Shown here piece by piece: positions 1 to 5,690 of a DNA stretch of 6,062 nt; the first letter of the stretch is position 1; each line of letters begins with the position of its first letter. Location: contig CAMNNN010000096.1 of the NCBI GenBank assembly GCA_946545505.1, positions 1 to 6,062 on the forward strand. Direction: 5' to 3'. Source of the stretch: an uncultured Clostridia bacterium. GTDB taxonomy: Bacteria > Bacillota > Clostridia > Saccharofermentanales > Saccharofermentanaceae. Under the pieces are notes generated by a model. The model made no database searches, was not told where the DNA came from, and saw only the letters and a list, made by a program, of their open reading frames with translations. Both the position numbers and the translations under genes were made by a program.

Positions 1-852
1 AACTCTGCCGATATTCTCGCCCATAGCGATGAGGTCGAATCCCGGAAGTCCTTCCGTATATGTGATGTGCTCAGCCTTGAAGTCTGCATCAGAACCGTCA
101 GCCGCACATGTGATTACGCGGACTTTCTTATCAGCTCTGTTGATGGCTTTCCTGATATTGTCATCCGTACCCGTAATCACGAGGTTGCCGTTATCATCTA
201 TCTTGTTGATGAACTCTGCGAATACATCAATGACATCGTCCAATGTCGGATAGCAGTCGACATGATCGTGATCGATATTTGTGATAGCTGCAGTCGTTGA
301 TCTGAACTCGAGGAATGAACGCTTGAATTCGCATGCCTCAGACACAAGCAGATCTCTTCCTCCGCCCTGTCTTACGGTGGATCCTCCGATACCGTCGAAC
401 GGTGCACCGAGATGTATAGTGGGATCGACGCCCTCTTCGATAAGCATCATTGATGTCATGGAAGTGGTCGTTGTCTTACCGTGAGTTCCCGAGATGTTGA
501 TTACATTCTTATACGAGTTGGTGATAATACCTAGGAATTCCGATCTGTCGAAGACGGTTATATTCTTCTCGAAAGCTCTGGCAAGTTCCTTGTTATGAGG
601 CAGTATAGCTGCAGTCTTTACGATATAGTCAGGATCGAACTCATCGATGTTCTTTGCTTCCTGACAGTTATATATTGTGATGCCGCTGTCTGCGAGCATC
701 TTTGTTCTCTCTGAAGGGTGATTGTCGGAACCGCCTACCGTGAACCCGTATCCTTTGGTCAGAAGCGAGAGTCCGCTCATAGAGATTCCGCCGATACCTA
801 CGAAATAGATTCTGGCGTTCTGCTTTAATTCATCAAGCCTGATTTCAGACAT
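1..852 (-). CDS. murC: UDP-N-acetylmuramate--L-alanine ligase (MurC), C-terminus beyond window
   Basis: MurC is the cytoplasmic ATP-dependent ligase that adds L-alanine to UDP-N-acetylmuramic acid, the first amino-acid step of peptidoglycan stem-peptide synthesis. The 284 visible codons are uninterrupted and run off the left edge. The family is usually around 450-460 residues, so the end of the central domain and the C-terminal domain are missing. Visible motifs are the N-terminal nucleotide-binding glycine loop GIGGISMSGL (about 19-28), the ATP P-loop GTHGKTTTT (122-130), EACEFKRSFL (172-181) and NIDHDHVDCY (192-201); together these distinguish MurC from MurD, MurE and MurF. The ATG at 852 is chosen because GGAGGAG lies 8 nt upstream and the family N-terminus fits. 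It sits 80 bp downstream of the antiporter gene on the same strand, with its own probable promoter. Nothing looks broken. Confidence 0.96.
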   Translation of the reverse strand, partial: MSEIRLDELKQNARIYFVGIGGISMSGLSLLTKGYGFTVGGSDNHPSERTKMLADSGITIYNCQEAKNIDEFDPDYIVKTAAILPHNKELARAFEKNITVFDRSEFLGIITNSYKNVINISGTHGKTTTTSMTSMMLIEEGVDPTIHLGAPFDGIGGSTVRQGGGRDLLVSEACEFKRSFLEFRSTTAAITNIDHDHVDCYPTLDDVIDVFAEFINKIDDNGNLVITGTDDNIRKAINRADKKVRVITCAADGSDADFKAEHITYTEGLPGFDLIAMGENIGRV

Positions 853-860
853 AGTCAATA

Positions 861-867
861 CTCCTCC
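861..867 (-). promoter_or_regulatory. ribosome binding site of murC
   Basis: On the minus strand the sequence reads GGAGGAG followed by 8 nt and the ATG at 852. This near-perfect Shine-Dalgarno fixes the murC start and shows that the organism uses canonical initiation for this gene. Confidence 0.85.
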
Positions 868-884
868 GATTTCACTCAGGGAAT

Positions 885-913
885 ATTATACATTACTTAT
901 TATTTTAATAAAA
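885..913 (-). promoter_or_regulatory. probable sigma-A promoter of murC
   Basis: The 80-bp gap between the antiporter stop and murC holds a perfect minus-strand TATAAT at 890-885. The hexamer 17 bp upstream (913-908) is TTTTAT, a weak -35, set in an A/T-rich tract. Transcription would start near 876-880, giving a leader of about 25 nt that contains the ribosome binding site. No convincing terminator separates the antiporter gene from murC, so read-through may add to its expression. The -10 is clear and the -35 is not. Confidence 0.5.
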
Positions 914-932
914 ATGGGCTGTGTAAGAGAAA

Positions 933-2120
933 TCAGGCAGCCTCGGGTGCCGCAGCCTTATCCGTATACAGTATCTTAAGGATAATCGGGGTGAGGATCG
1001 ATGATACTACGATAAGGAAGATTACCGACGTGAAGTAAGCACCGCTCAATGCACCAATCGACAATGCTCTCTGAGCAACGATCAATGCGACCTCACCTCT
1101 GGTCATCATACCGACACCAATCTTAAGTGCGTCCTTACCCTTGAAGCCGCACAGACGTGCAACACCGCCGCAGCCGATTATCTTGGCAATCAGACCAACT
1201 ATAACGAAGCAGGCGGAGAACAGCAGGATGCTCGTATCTACAGACTTTATGTCCGTCTGAAGACCGATGGATGCGAAGAACACGGGGCCGAAGATCATGT
1301 AAGAATTTACATCCATCTTACGTGAGATATATGTGGAGTCATCAAGCGAGCTTAAGATGACACCGGCGACATAAGCTCCTGTGATATCAGCAACGCCGAA
1401 ATACTTCTGCGCACAGTAGCTCATGGCGAAGCACAAGGCCAGACCGATGATCGGGATTCGGCGCGTGTGAGGCCACTTCTTGTCGATGACCTTGAACACG
1501 CGGTAGAACAGATAACCGAACACGAGTGATGCGGCGAAGAACAATCCGCTCATCAGGAATGTCTTACCGATATCCTGAGTGGGATCCTTCATACCGATTA
1601 CGATTGTAAGAACAAATATGCCGATTACATCATCAATGATAGCCGCCGATACGATAGTCGTTCCTACGAATTCGGATATCTTGCCGAGTTCTTTAAGAGT
1701 CTGAACAGTGATGCTTACTGACGTCGCAGTGAGTATCAGTCCGACGAATAATGCCTTATAGAATTCATCATCTCCCCACGGAGCGAATCCGTAGAAAGAC
1801 ATATAAAGCAAAGTGCCTCCGACGAGCGGAATAAACACTCCGGAACATGCGATGAGCAAAGCCTTAAGTCCGGTCTTACGAAGGTCGGAAATCCTCGTCT
1901 CCAATCCTGCGGTAAACATAAGGAGCATTACGCCGATCTCGGCCATATAACCAAGGAAATCCGAATAACCTACAAGCCCTAATACCGAAGGACCTACGAG
2001 AAGTCCGGCTACGATCTCGCCGACTACCTGGGGTGCTTTCAGTTTACGTGCACACAGGCCGAAAAACTTGGCCGCAATGATTATGATCGCAAGCGATCTG
2101 AAGACTTCATATTTCTCCAC
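933..2120 (-). CDS. CPA2-family cation:proton antiporter (NapA/GerN/Kef-like), membrane domain only
   Basis: This 395-residue protein is a polytopic inner-membrane transporter with about a dozen hydrophobic segments. Family features are GEIVAGLLVGPSVLG (34-48), the GLETR end of an early membrane segment (72-76), TATSVSITVQTLKELG (131-146), AAIIDDVIGI (159-168) with the paired aspartates D163-D164, FFASIGL (281-287) and TRGEVALIVA (340-349). In the NapA/NhaA fold a paired aspartate carries the cation and proton and is typical of electrogenic Na+/H+ exchange; substrate and electrogenicity here are inference. The C-terminus ends just after the last hydrophobic segment, so no TrkA-N/RCK regulatory domain as in KefB or KefC is present. 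The start is GTG, with AGAAGG 8 nt upstream. It lies 17 nt downstream of ybaK on the same strand and is probably cotranscribed with it. A K+/H+ antiporter is possible. Confidence 0.9.
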   Translation of the reverse strand: MEKYEVFRSLAIIIIAAKFFGLCARKLKAPQVVGEIVAGLLVGPSVLGLVGYSDFLGYMAEIGVMLLMFTAGLETRISDLRKTGLKALLIACSGVFIPLVGGTLLYMSFYGFAPWGDDEFYKALFVGLILTATSVSITVQTLKELGKISEFVGTTIVSAAIIDDVIGIFVLTIVIGMKDPTQDIGKTFLMSGLFFAASLVFGYLFYRVFKVIDKKWPHTRRIPIIGLALCFAMSYCAQKYFGVADITGAYVAGVILSSLDDSTYISRKMDVNSYMIFGPVFFASIGLQTDIKSVDTSILLFSACFVIVGLIAKIIGCGGVARLCGFKGKDALKIGVGMMTRGEVALIVAQRALSIGALSGAYFTSVIFLIVVSSILTPIILKILYTDKAAAPEAA

Positions 2121-2128
2121 GACAAATG

Positions 2129-2134
2129 CCTTCT
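2129..2134 (-). promoter_or_regulatory. ribosome binding site deciding the GTG start of the antiporter
   Basis: The minus strand reads AGAAGG, then 8 nt, then GTG at 2120. It lies in the 17-nt gap just after the ybaK stop codon. It supports the GTG start and a joint ybaK-antiporter transcript. Confidence 0.65.
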
Positions 2135-2137
2135 TTC

Positions 2138-2617
2138 TTAAACGGTGATGGGTCCTACAGTCGCATGCGTATATGAGATGAGGTCACAGGGATTGAGTTT
2201 AAGCTGCAAACCTCTCTGGCCGCCACTTACGTGAACCGTATCAACAAGCTCGATCATCTCGTCAATGAATGTTCTGTATTCTTTCTTCATACCAATGGGA
2301 GAACATCCTCCTCTTATGTATCCGGTGATCTTAAGAAGATCCTTTACGTGGATCAACTCAACACGTTTTACCCCTGCAAGTCTGGCGGCCTTCTTAAGGT
2401 CAAGCTCGTCATCGACAGACAGGCAGAACACGATATACTCCCCCTGGTCAGTTACGGCCGTAATGGTCTTGAATACCTCTTCGTAAGGAATCTTAAAAAA
2501 CTCCGCGACATGATGTCCGTCGAGATCGTTCTCGTCGTACTCATACTCCATCGCTTCGTAAGGAATCTTGTCCTTATCAAGCATGCGCATCGCATTTGTC
2601 TTCTTGATACCTGCCAT
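2138..2617 (-). CDS. ybaK: YbaK/EbsC-type aminoacyl-tRNA deacylase (Cys-tRNA(Pro) deacylase)
   Basis: YbaK is a cytoplasmic trans-editing protein that hydrolyses Cys-tRNA(Pro) made in error by prolyl-tRNA synthetase. The 159 residues match the family length. Seen in sequence: N-terminal KKTNAMRMLD (5-14), VFKTITA (48-54) with K50 at the position of the conserved functional lysine, GYIRGGCSPIGMKK (99-112), and SGGQRGLQLKL followed by PCDL (131-146). The GGCSPIG and SGGQRGL-type segments line the substrate pocket in YbaK and separate it from ProX and the ProRS editing domain, though the exact tRNA substrate is inferred. The ATG at 2617 is the only reasonable start: the in-frame stop upstream is at 2638-2636, no GTG or TTG lies between, and the KTNAMR segment is typical of the family N-terminus. 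There is no Shine-Dalgarno. The antiporter follows after 17 nt. Confidence 0.93.
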   Translation of the reverse strand: MAGIKKTNAMRMLDKDKIPYEAMEYEYDENDLDGHHVAEFFKIPYEEVFKTITAVTDQGEYIVFCLSVDDELDLKKAARLAGVKRVELIHVKDLLKITGYIRGGCSPIGMKKEYRTFIDEMIELVDTVHVSGGQRGLQLKLNPCDLISYTHATVGPITV

Positions 2618-2620
2618 AAC

Positions 2621-2638
2621 TGATATTAATATATATCA
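2621..2638. repeat. short inverted repeat over the ybaK start region
   Basis: Perfect 6-bp arms TGATAT and ATATCA flank a 6-bp A/T centre. The element ends 3 bp before the ybaK ATG and covers its putative -10. It could be an operator, but A/T-rich palindromes of this length also arise by chance. Confidence 0.25.
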
Positions 2639-2655
2639 ACGCGTTTATTATGCAA
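2628..2655 (-). promoter_or_regulatory. putative ybaK promoter with very short leader
   Basis: On the minus strand a -10 TATATT (2633-2628, five of six consensus) lies 16 bp from TTGCAT (2655-2650, three of six). Normal spacing puts +1 at about 2621, an A, leaving a leader of about 4 nt before the ATG. The -35 is weak, so the assignment is tentative, but no better promoter is visible in the 87-bp divergent gap. Confidence 0.4.
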
Positions 2656-2666
2656 TTCACAAGTGA

Positions 2667-2675
2667 TGATATAAT
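2667..2675 (+). promoter_or_regulatory. extended -10 promoter of the VOC-domain gene
   Basis: The sequence TGATATAAT is a perfect extended -10 (TGn plus TATAAT). The hexamer 17 bp upstream (2647-2652, ATTATG) is a poor -35, which is usual when an extended -10 is present. Transcription would begin near 2682, giving a leader of about 23 nt. The weak -35 position overlaps that of the divergent ybaK promoter. Confidence 0.6.
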
Positions 2676-2693
2676 TAAACAAAATTTAATTTC

Positions 2694-2698
2694 AGAGG
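2694..2698 (+). promoter_or_regulatory. ribosome binding site of the VOC-domain gene
   Basis: AGAGG followed by 6 nt precedes the ATG at 2705 and supports that start. Confidence 0.6.
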
Positions 2699-2704
2699 TC
2701 ACCC

Positions 2705-3547
2705 ATGCTTGGTAAGAATTATCCGCTGCACGACATTAACAAGGTCTTCGATATGTTCGAGGAGACTATCGGTAAAGGCGGAGTATCCGATAAGACCGGC
2801 GCGGAACTGACTCTCATAAATAAGCTTTTCGCAGCGATGCCTCCCGAGGCTTCAGAGTATGCGATGATGATGCTTCACGGGACCCCGGGATCCGAGCTGC
2901 CTCAGAAAGCGCAGGATGTAATGCCGCTTTATGTACGCTTCTTAAATCTCGCCGAATACCTCGAGAAAGTCGATGCCCTGAGGGAAGTGCCGTCCTCGCT
3001 TTCGACAGAGCAGATCATGGAGCGCCATAATATGATGGACTCGCTTGAGGAGCATGAGAAGGCTTTCGGTGCGCCACTTCTGGGCTACAAATTCAATGAG
3101 GAGACCAATCATGTAGACGAGCATAAGCCCGACGAAGCCTCCGAGCAAGACGGCAGCAGCAACCTGCACCTCATGAATGCATCGGCAGCGGTTTTCCCCT
3201 GCGTGGACCCCGTTAAGACGGCTCTGTTCTATGAGAATAACCTGGGATTTAAGGCAGCTCATCTTAATGATGAGAAGATGCCTCACATAAGACTTGTAAG
3301 GGATAATGTCGTTATCGCGCTCGTCGAAAGCCCCGTAAGGTTAGCTCCGATAGCAATGTACGAGCTCATTATCTATGTATCAGAGCCGCTTTTGCTGTTC
3401 CACGAGCTTAAGGCAGGCGGCGTGAAGATTCTGGAAGAACTTCCCGAGGCCCAGGCATCACAGAAAGCGTCATCCAACCGTCAGTTCGTGATCGAAGACT
3501 GCGACGGACGGAAGATATGCATCTCCCAGTCGTCAGAGATCGTCTGA
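2705..3547 (+). CDS. two-part protein: unrecognised helical N-terminal region plus C-terminal glyoxalase/VOC domain
   Basis: Residues about 158-276 look like a single vicinal-oxygen-chelate (glyoxalase/bleomycin-resistance) module. AAVFPCVDPVKTALFYENNLGFK (about 161-183, in two parts: the first strand and the FYENNLGF helix-turn) is followed by IRLVRDNVVIALVES (195-209), YELIIYVSE (219-227) and FVIEDCDGRKICIS (261-274), the usual place of the D-x-D-G motif. VOC proteins include metal-dependent isomerases and dioxygenases and antibiotic-binding proteins. Here the first strand lacks the usual His or Glu ligand and the last strand ends ICISQ rather than in a Glu, so a binding rather than catalytic role is plausible. 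Residues 1-130 are predicted mostly helical, match no family I recognise, and join the VOC module through a charged acidic linker (about 131-156). There is no signal peptide or membrane segment, so it is probably cytoplasmic. It is the only plus-strand gene here. No substrate can be assigned. Confidence 0.85.
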   Translation: MLGKNYPLHDINKVFDMFEETIGKGGVSDKTGAELTLINKLFAAMPPEASEYAMMMLHGTPGSELPQKAQDVMPLYVRFLNLAEYLEKVDALREVPSSLSTEQIMERHNMMDSLEEHEKAFGAPLLGYKFNEETNHVDEHKPDEASEQDGSSNLHLMNASAAVFPCVDPVKTALFYENNLGFKAAHLNDEKMPHIRLVRDNVVIALVESPVRLAPIAMYELIIYVSEPLLLFHELKAGGVKILEELPEAQASQKASSNRQFVIEDCDGRKICISQSSEIV

Positions 3548-3745
3548 TTTTCTCTTAACTTCAACTGTAGATTTCTCGAGAGTCGGTCTGTCCATGACCG
3601 CGAGTCTGCCGCATGTGTTGCAAGTCATTTTGCACTCGGCTCCGACGCGGGTAAGGGTCCATTCGAAGCTTCCGCAAGGGTGCTTTTTCTTCATCCTGAC
3701 CACGTCGCCGACTTCATATTTGTACAAGAAAAACTTTCCCGGCAT
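3533..3745 (-). CDS. DUF951 (YyzM-like) small protein
   Basis: This 70-residue basic protein matches the DUF951 family of Firmicutes, whose function is unknown. Recognisable family features are the opening MPGKFFLYKYEVGDVVRMKK (1-20), the HPCGS segment (22-26), W29, and TCNTCGR (41-47) followed by a DR-containing tail. H22, C24, C38, C42 and C45 could form a metal site, with C42-C45 a CxxC pair; zinc binding is inference. The start is well supported: ATG at 3745 with AGGGGAG 8 nt upstream, placed inside the last codons of prmC, whose stop is only 4 bp away. It is therefore probably cotranscribed with prmC. Its last 15 bp overlap the 3' end of the convergent VOC-domain gene, and no terminator follows it. 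Confidence 0.88.
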   Translation of the reverse strand: MPGKFFLYKYEVGDVVRMKKKHPCGSFEWTLTRVGAECKMTCNTCGRLAVMDRPTLEKSTVEVKRKSDDL

Positions 3746-3749
3746 ATAA

Positions 3750-4637
3750 TCAACTCCCCTGTTTTATACCAAACGTCACCCGGTCGTTTCCGCCGAAGTC
3801 TTTAAGCACTTTAACATTGTTAAACCCTTGTGCCATAAGGGTTTGCGAGACCTGTTCACCTTGATCGTAACCATGCTCGACAGCAAGAATCCCACCGCTC
3901 CTGAGACATTTATGGGACAGTTTGCAGATAGGCAGATAGAAGTCCAGACCATCTTCGCCGCCCGCCAGTGCGAGGTGCGGCTCATGCTCTCCGACCTCCC
4001 TGTCGAGGGTTCTCATGTCATCAGAATTGATATACGGAGGGTTCGCCGTAATGACATCAAACAGTCCGACATCTTCTGGAATATTCTCCGCGAGCACATC
4101 CAGGATCAGGGTGCTGACCGACTCGGGGGAAGCGGCCTGATCTTTCACATTCTCACGCGCCACCTCGAGTGCTGCCATCGAGATGTCACTCAGTACCGCC
4201 GTAGGACGGAAGCTTTTCGCTATGAGAGAGTTAAGGATAGAGATGCCGACACAGCCCGTTCCCGTGCACAGATCCAGAATATGAGGGCTTGTGAGCCGTT
4301 CAGAGCGTACCGGAACGAGGTTTACGTCACCTGCGGGAAAAACAAGAGCACCCAGGAAGCGCAGCACGGTCTCAACGAGAAGCTCCGTGTCAGCCCTCGG
4401 AATGAGTACGTCGGGGGTTACCTTGTATTCTTCTTTGTAAAAGGGCTGTGTGCCGGTGATATAAGCGACGGGAACTCCTGCAGCCCGTTTCTTCACAGCC
4501 TCACCGAAAGCTTCTTCATCGTCGCCGAAGAAGGAGAATAATACACCTATATCAAAACGGGCATCTTCACGATCGATGCCCGCTTCAGTAAGTATCTTTA
4601 ATGCTTTATCGGTATCACCAGACATCTTCGTCTGCAT
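3750..4637 (-). CDS. prmC: peptide chain release factor N5-glutamine methyltransferase (PrmC/HemK)
   Basis: PrmC uses S-adenosylmethionine to methylate the glutamine of the GGQ motif in release factors RF1 and RF2, which speeds translation termination. The 295 residues contain an N-terminal helical substrate-binding part (about 1-75), the linker signature VTPDVLIPRADTELLVE (73-89), the SAM-binding loop DLCTGTGCVGIS (122-133), the catalytic NPPY (199-202), LDREVGEHEPHLALAGGEDGLDFY (about 211-234, a family-typical run) and EHGYDQGEQV (254-263). An extra stretch at about 94-117, between the linker and the methyltransferase core, is longer than in the common bacterial form. Neither candidate start (ATG 4637, or ATG 4625 four codons in) has a Shine-Dalgarno. 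Both lie inside the end of the DUF1385 gene, so translational coupling is likely. The overlap is 23 bp with the upstream ATG and 11 bp with the inner one. DUF951 follows directly. Confidence 0.95.
   Translation of the reverse strand: MQTKMSGDTDKALKILTEAGIDREDARFDIGVLFSFFGDDEEAFGEAVKKRAAGVPVAYITGTQPFYKEEYKVTPDVLIPRADTELLVETVLRFLGALVFPAGDVNLVPVRSERLTSPHILDLCTGTGCVGISILNSLIAKSFRPTAVLSDISMAALEVARENVKDQAASPESVSTLILDVLAENIPEDVGLFDVITANPPYINSDDMRTLDREVGEHEPHLALAGGEDGLDFYLPICKLSHKCLRSGGILAVEHGYDQGEQVSQTLMAQGFNNVKVLKDFGGNDRVTFGIKQGS
3754..3760 (-). promoter_or_regulatory. ribosome binding site of DUF951 gene, embedded in prmC
   Basis: The minus strand reads AGGGGAG, then 8 nt, then ATG at 3745. The site overlaps the final codons of prmC and confirms the DUF951 start. 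Confidence 0.75.
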
Positions 4638-5628
4638 TCTCGGGGATTACAGCCTGCATAGCTGCGATTGCCACCTCTACGATAGGAGCATCGGGTTCAG
4701 CCGTAGTGAACTTCTGAAGCCACAGACCAGGCTTGGAAAGTCCTCTGCATACGGGATTCTTGTCGTGTCTGCCGACGAATCGTAAGATCTCGAATGAGAC
4801 GCCGCAGATAACGGGGATCAGAAGAAGTCTGATAAGGATGCTTACGATGAATCTGCCGTCGCCTACCAGAATGCCGGCAACAGTGTAGATCAGGATCGAT
4901 ATCGCGAGGACGAGGAACATGAAAGATGTTCCGCATCTGGGATGGAATCTGGAATGCTTAAGAATATTCTCGACCGTCAGGGGCTCGCCTGCCTCATAGC
5001 ACGCGATAGTCTTGTGCTCGGCACCGTGATAACGCCATACGCGGTCGATACCCTCGATCTTGGAAGCGAATCTTAAGTAAAGGAAGAAGATAACCATACG
5101 AAGGACACCTTCGGCAAGGTTAAGAACAACCTGCATCCAGGATTCGTCTGCCAAAGCACTTCCCATGATCTTAGTCGCGAGGAACACGATGAGCCACGGA
5201 AGTAATATGAAAAGTCCGACGCTCAAGAGTATTCCGAGGATCGCGGACAGTGTAACCATAACGTTGTAGTGCTTGGTAAGATATCTGTCGAGTGCGGAAG
5301 GCTGCTTCTGCTCTTCACCCTCAGGTTCGGGAGCGCCCTGCTCGGACAGATCCGCGGACTTCATGAGAGCATCCGTTCCTCTTACAAGCATCTTATAGAA
5401 TCTGATGCATCCTCTGATGAAAGGAACCTTCTCGTAGAAAACGACCCTCTCACTCTGCTTTAACTCTTCCACATGGATAGTGCCGTCACCCTTCCTGACC
5501 GCCATACAGGTGCGGGTAGGTCCGACCATCATAATACCTTCGATCAGAGCCTGACCACCGATAGTCGTCTTCTTAAGCTCGGGCTTGTTCTGCTGATTAT
5601 TATTAGTTGTATTTACTGATTCTGACAT
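4615..5628 (-). CDS. DUF1385 (YqhQ-like) membrane protein
   Basis: The 337 residues match the DUF1385/YqhQ family, conserved multi-pass membrane proteins of unknown function common in Firmicutes. Signatures are GGQALIEGIMM (24-34), YEKVPFIRG (65-73), YHGAEHKTIACYE (200-212), FHPRCGTSF (228-236) and LSKPGLWLQ (297-305). Hydrophobic segments lie near 124-152, 164-186, 235-255 and 259-284. The His/Cys/Glu-rich AEHK and HPRCG motifs next to the membrane suggest a metal or catalytic site, but this is unproven. An acidic, poorly conserved insert falls at about 93-112. The start is fixed: ATG at 5628 has an in-frame TAA two codons upstream, and no alternative start precedes the conserved GGQALIEG. 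There is no Shine-Dalgarno, and the codons after the ATG are A/T-rich. The gene lies 12 bp past the rpmE terminator and overlaps prmC at its end. It probably heads a DUF1385-prmC-DUF951 operon. Confidence 0.93.
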   Translation of the reverse strand: MSESVNTTNNNQQNKPELKKTTIGGQALIEGIMMVGPTRTCMAVRKGDGTIHVEELKQSERVVFYEKVPFIRGCIRFYKMLVRGTDALMKSADLSEQGAPEPEGEEQKQPSALDRYLTKHYNVMVTLSAILGILLSVGLFILLPWLIVFLATKIMGSALADESWMQVVLNLAEGVLRMVIFFLYLRFASKIEGIDRVWRYHGAEHKTIACYEAGEPLTVENILKHSRFHPRCGTSFMFLVLAISILIYTVAGILVGDGRFIVSILIRLLLIPVICGVSFEILRFVGRHDKNPVCRGLSKPGLWLQKFTTAEPDAPIVEVAIAAMQAVIPENADEDVW

Positions 5629-5635
5629 GTCTTAT

Positions 5636-5664
5636 ATTGTAAAAAAGAACTGCCCTGGTTTCAA
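5636..5664 (-). promoter_or_regulatory. promoter of the DUF1385-prmC-DUF951 operon, nested in the rpmE terminator
   Basis: The minus strand carries TTGAAA (5664-5659, five of six to TTGACA), a 17-bp spacer and TACAAT (5641-5636, five of six to TATAAT). The -35 covers the loop and top of the rpmE terminator hairpin, and the -10 begins at the last base of the T-tract. Only 7 nt (ATAAGAC) separate the -10 from the DUF1385 ATG, so +1 falls at 5630 to 5628 and the leader is 0-2 nt. Match quality and spacing are good; transcription from it is inferred. Confidence 0.65.
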
Positions 5665-5674
5665 GGCAGTTCTT
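5641..5674 (-). terminator. intrinsic terminator of rpmE
   Basis: Two 13-nt arms (5674-5662 and 5657-5645) pair with one G-U wobble around a 4-nt loop. On the minus strand the stem is followed by a run of six T, the first two of which belong to the stem. It begins 16 nt after the rpmE stop codon. The opposite direction lacks a clean T-run, so it is assigned to the minus strand. Confidence 0.92.
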
Positions 5675-5690
5675 GTTCGGGTTTGTCTTA

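Noticed and set aside
29..484. Three overlapping plus-strand open frames opposite murC
   Set aside because: murC is unambiguous on the minus strand; these are short frames in other registers with no initiation signals.
899..915. A/T-only hairpin between the antiporter and murC as a terminator
   Set aside because: The stem is about 5 A-T pairs with no G-C content, too weak; it is better explained as A/T-rich promoter sequence.
2231..2623. 130-codon plus-strand open frame opposite ybaK
   Set aside because: It lies entirely over the well-conserved ybaK frame and has no start signal or family features.
2942..3286. Minus-strand open frame with a hydrophobic stretch inside the VOC-domain gene
   Set aside because: It is antisense to a convincing coding frame, has no ribosome binding site and its hydrophobicity follows from the complement of charged codons.
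3510..3527. Hairpin just past the DUF951 stop as a possible minus-strand terminator
   Set aside because: The 7-bp stem includes a wobble, lies inside coding sequence of the VOC gene and is not followed by a T-run.
3828..4541. 237-codon open frame on the plus strand opposite prmC
   Set aside because: The minus frame has all PrmC motifs. The plus frame translates to an Arg-rich, low-complexity-like protein with no recognised domain and no ribosome binding site, so it is an antisense shadow.
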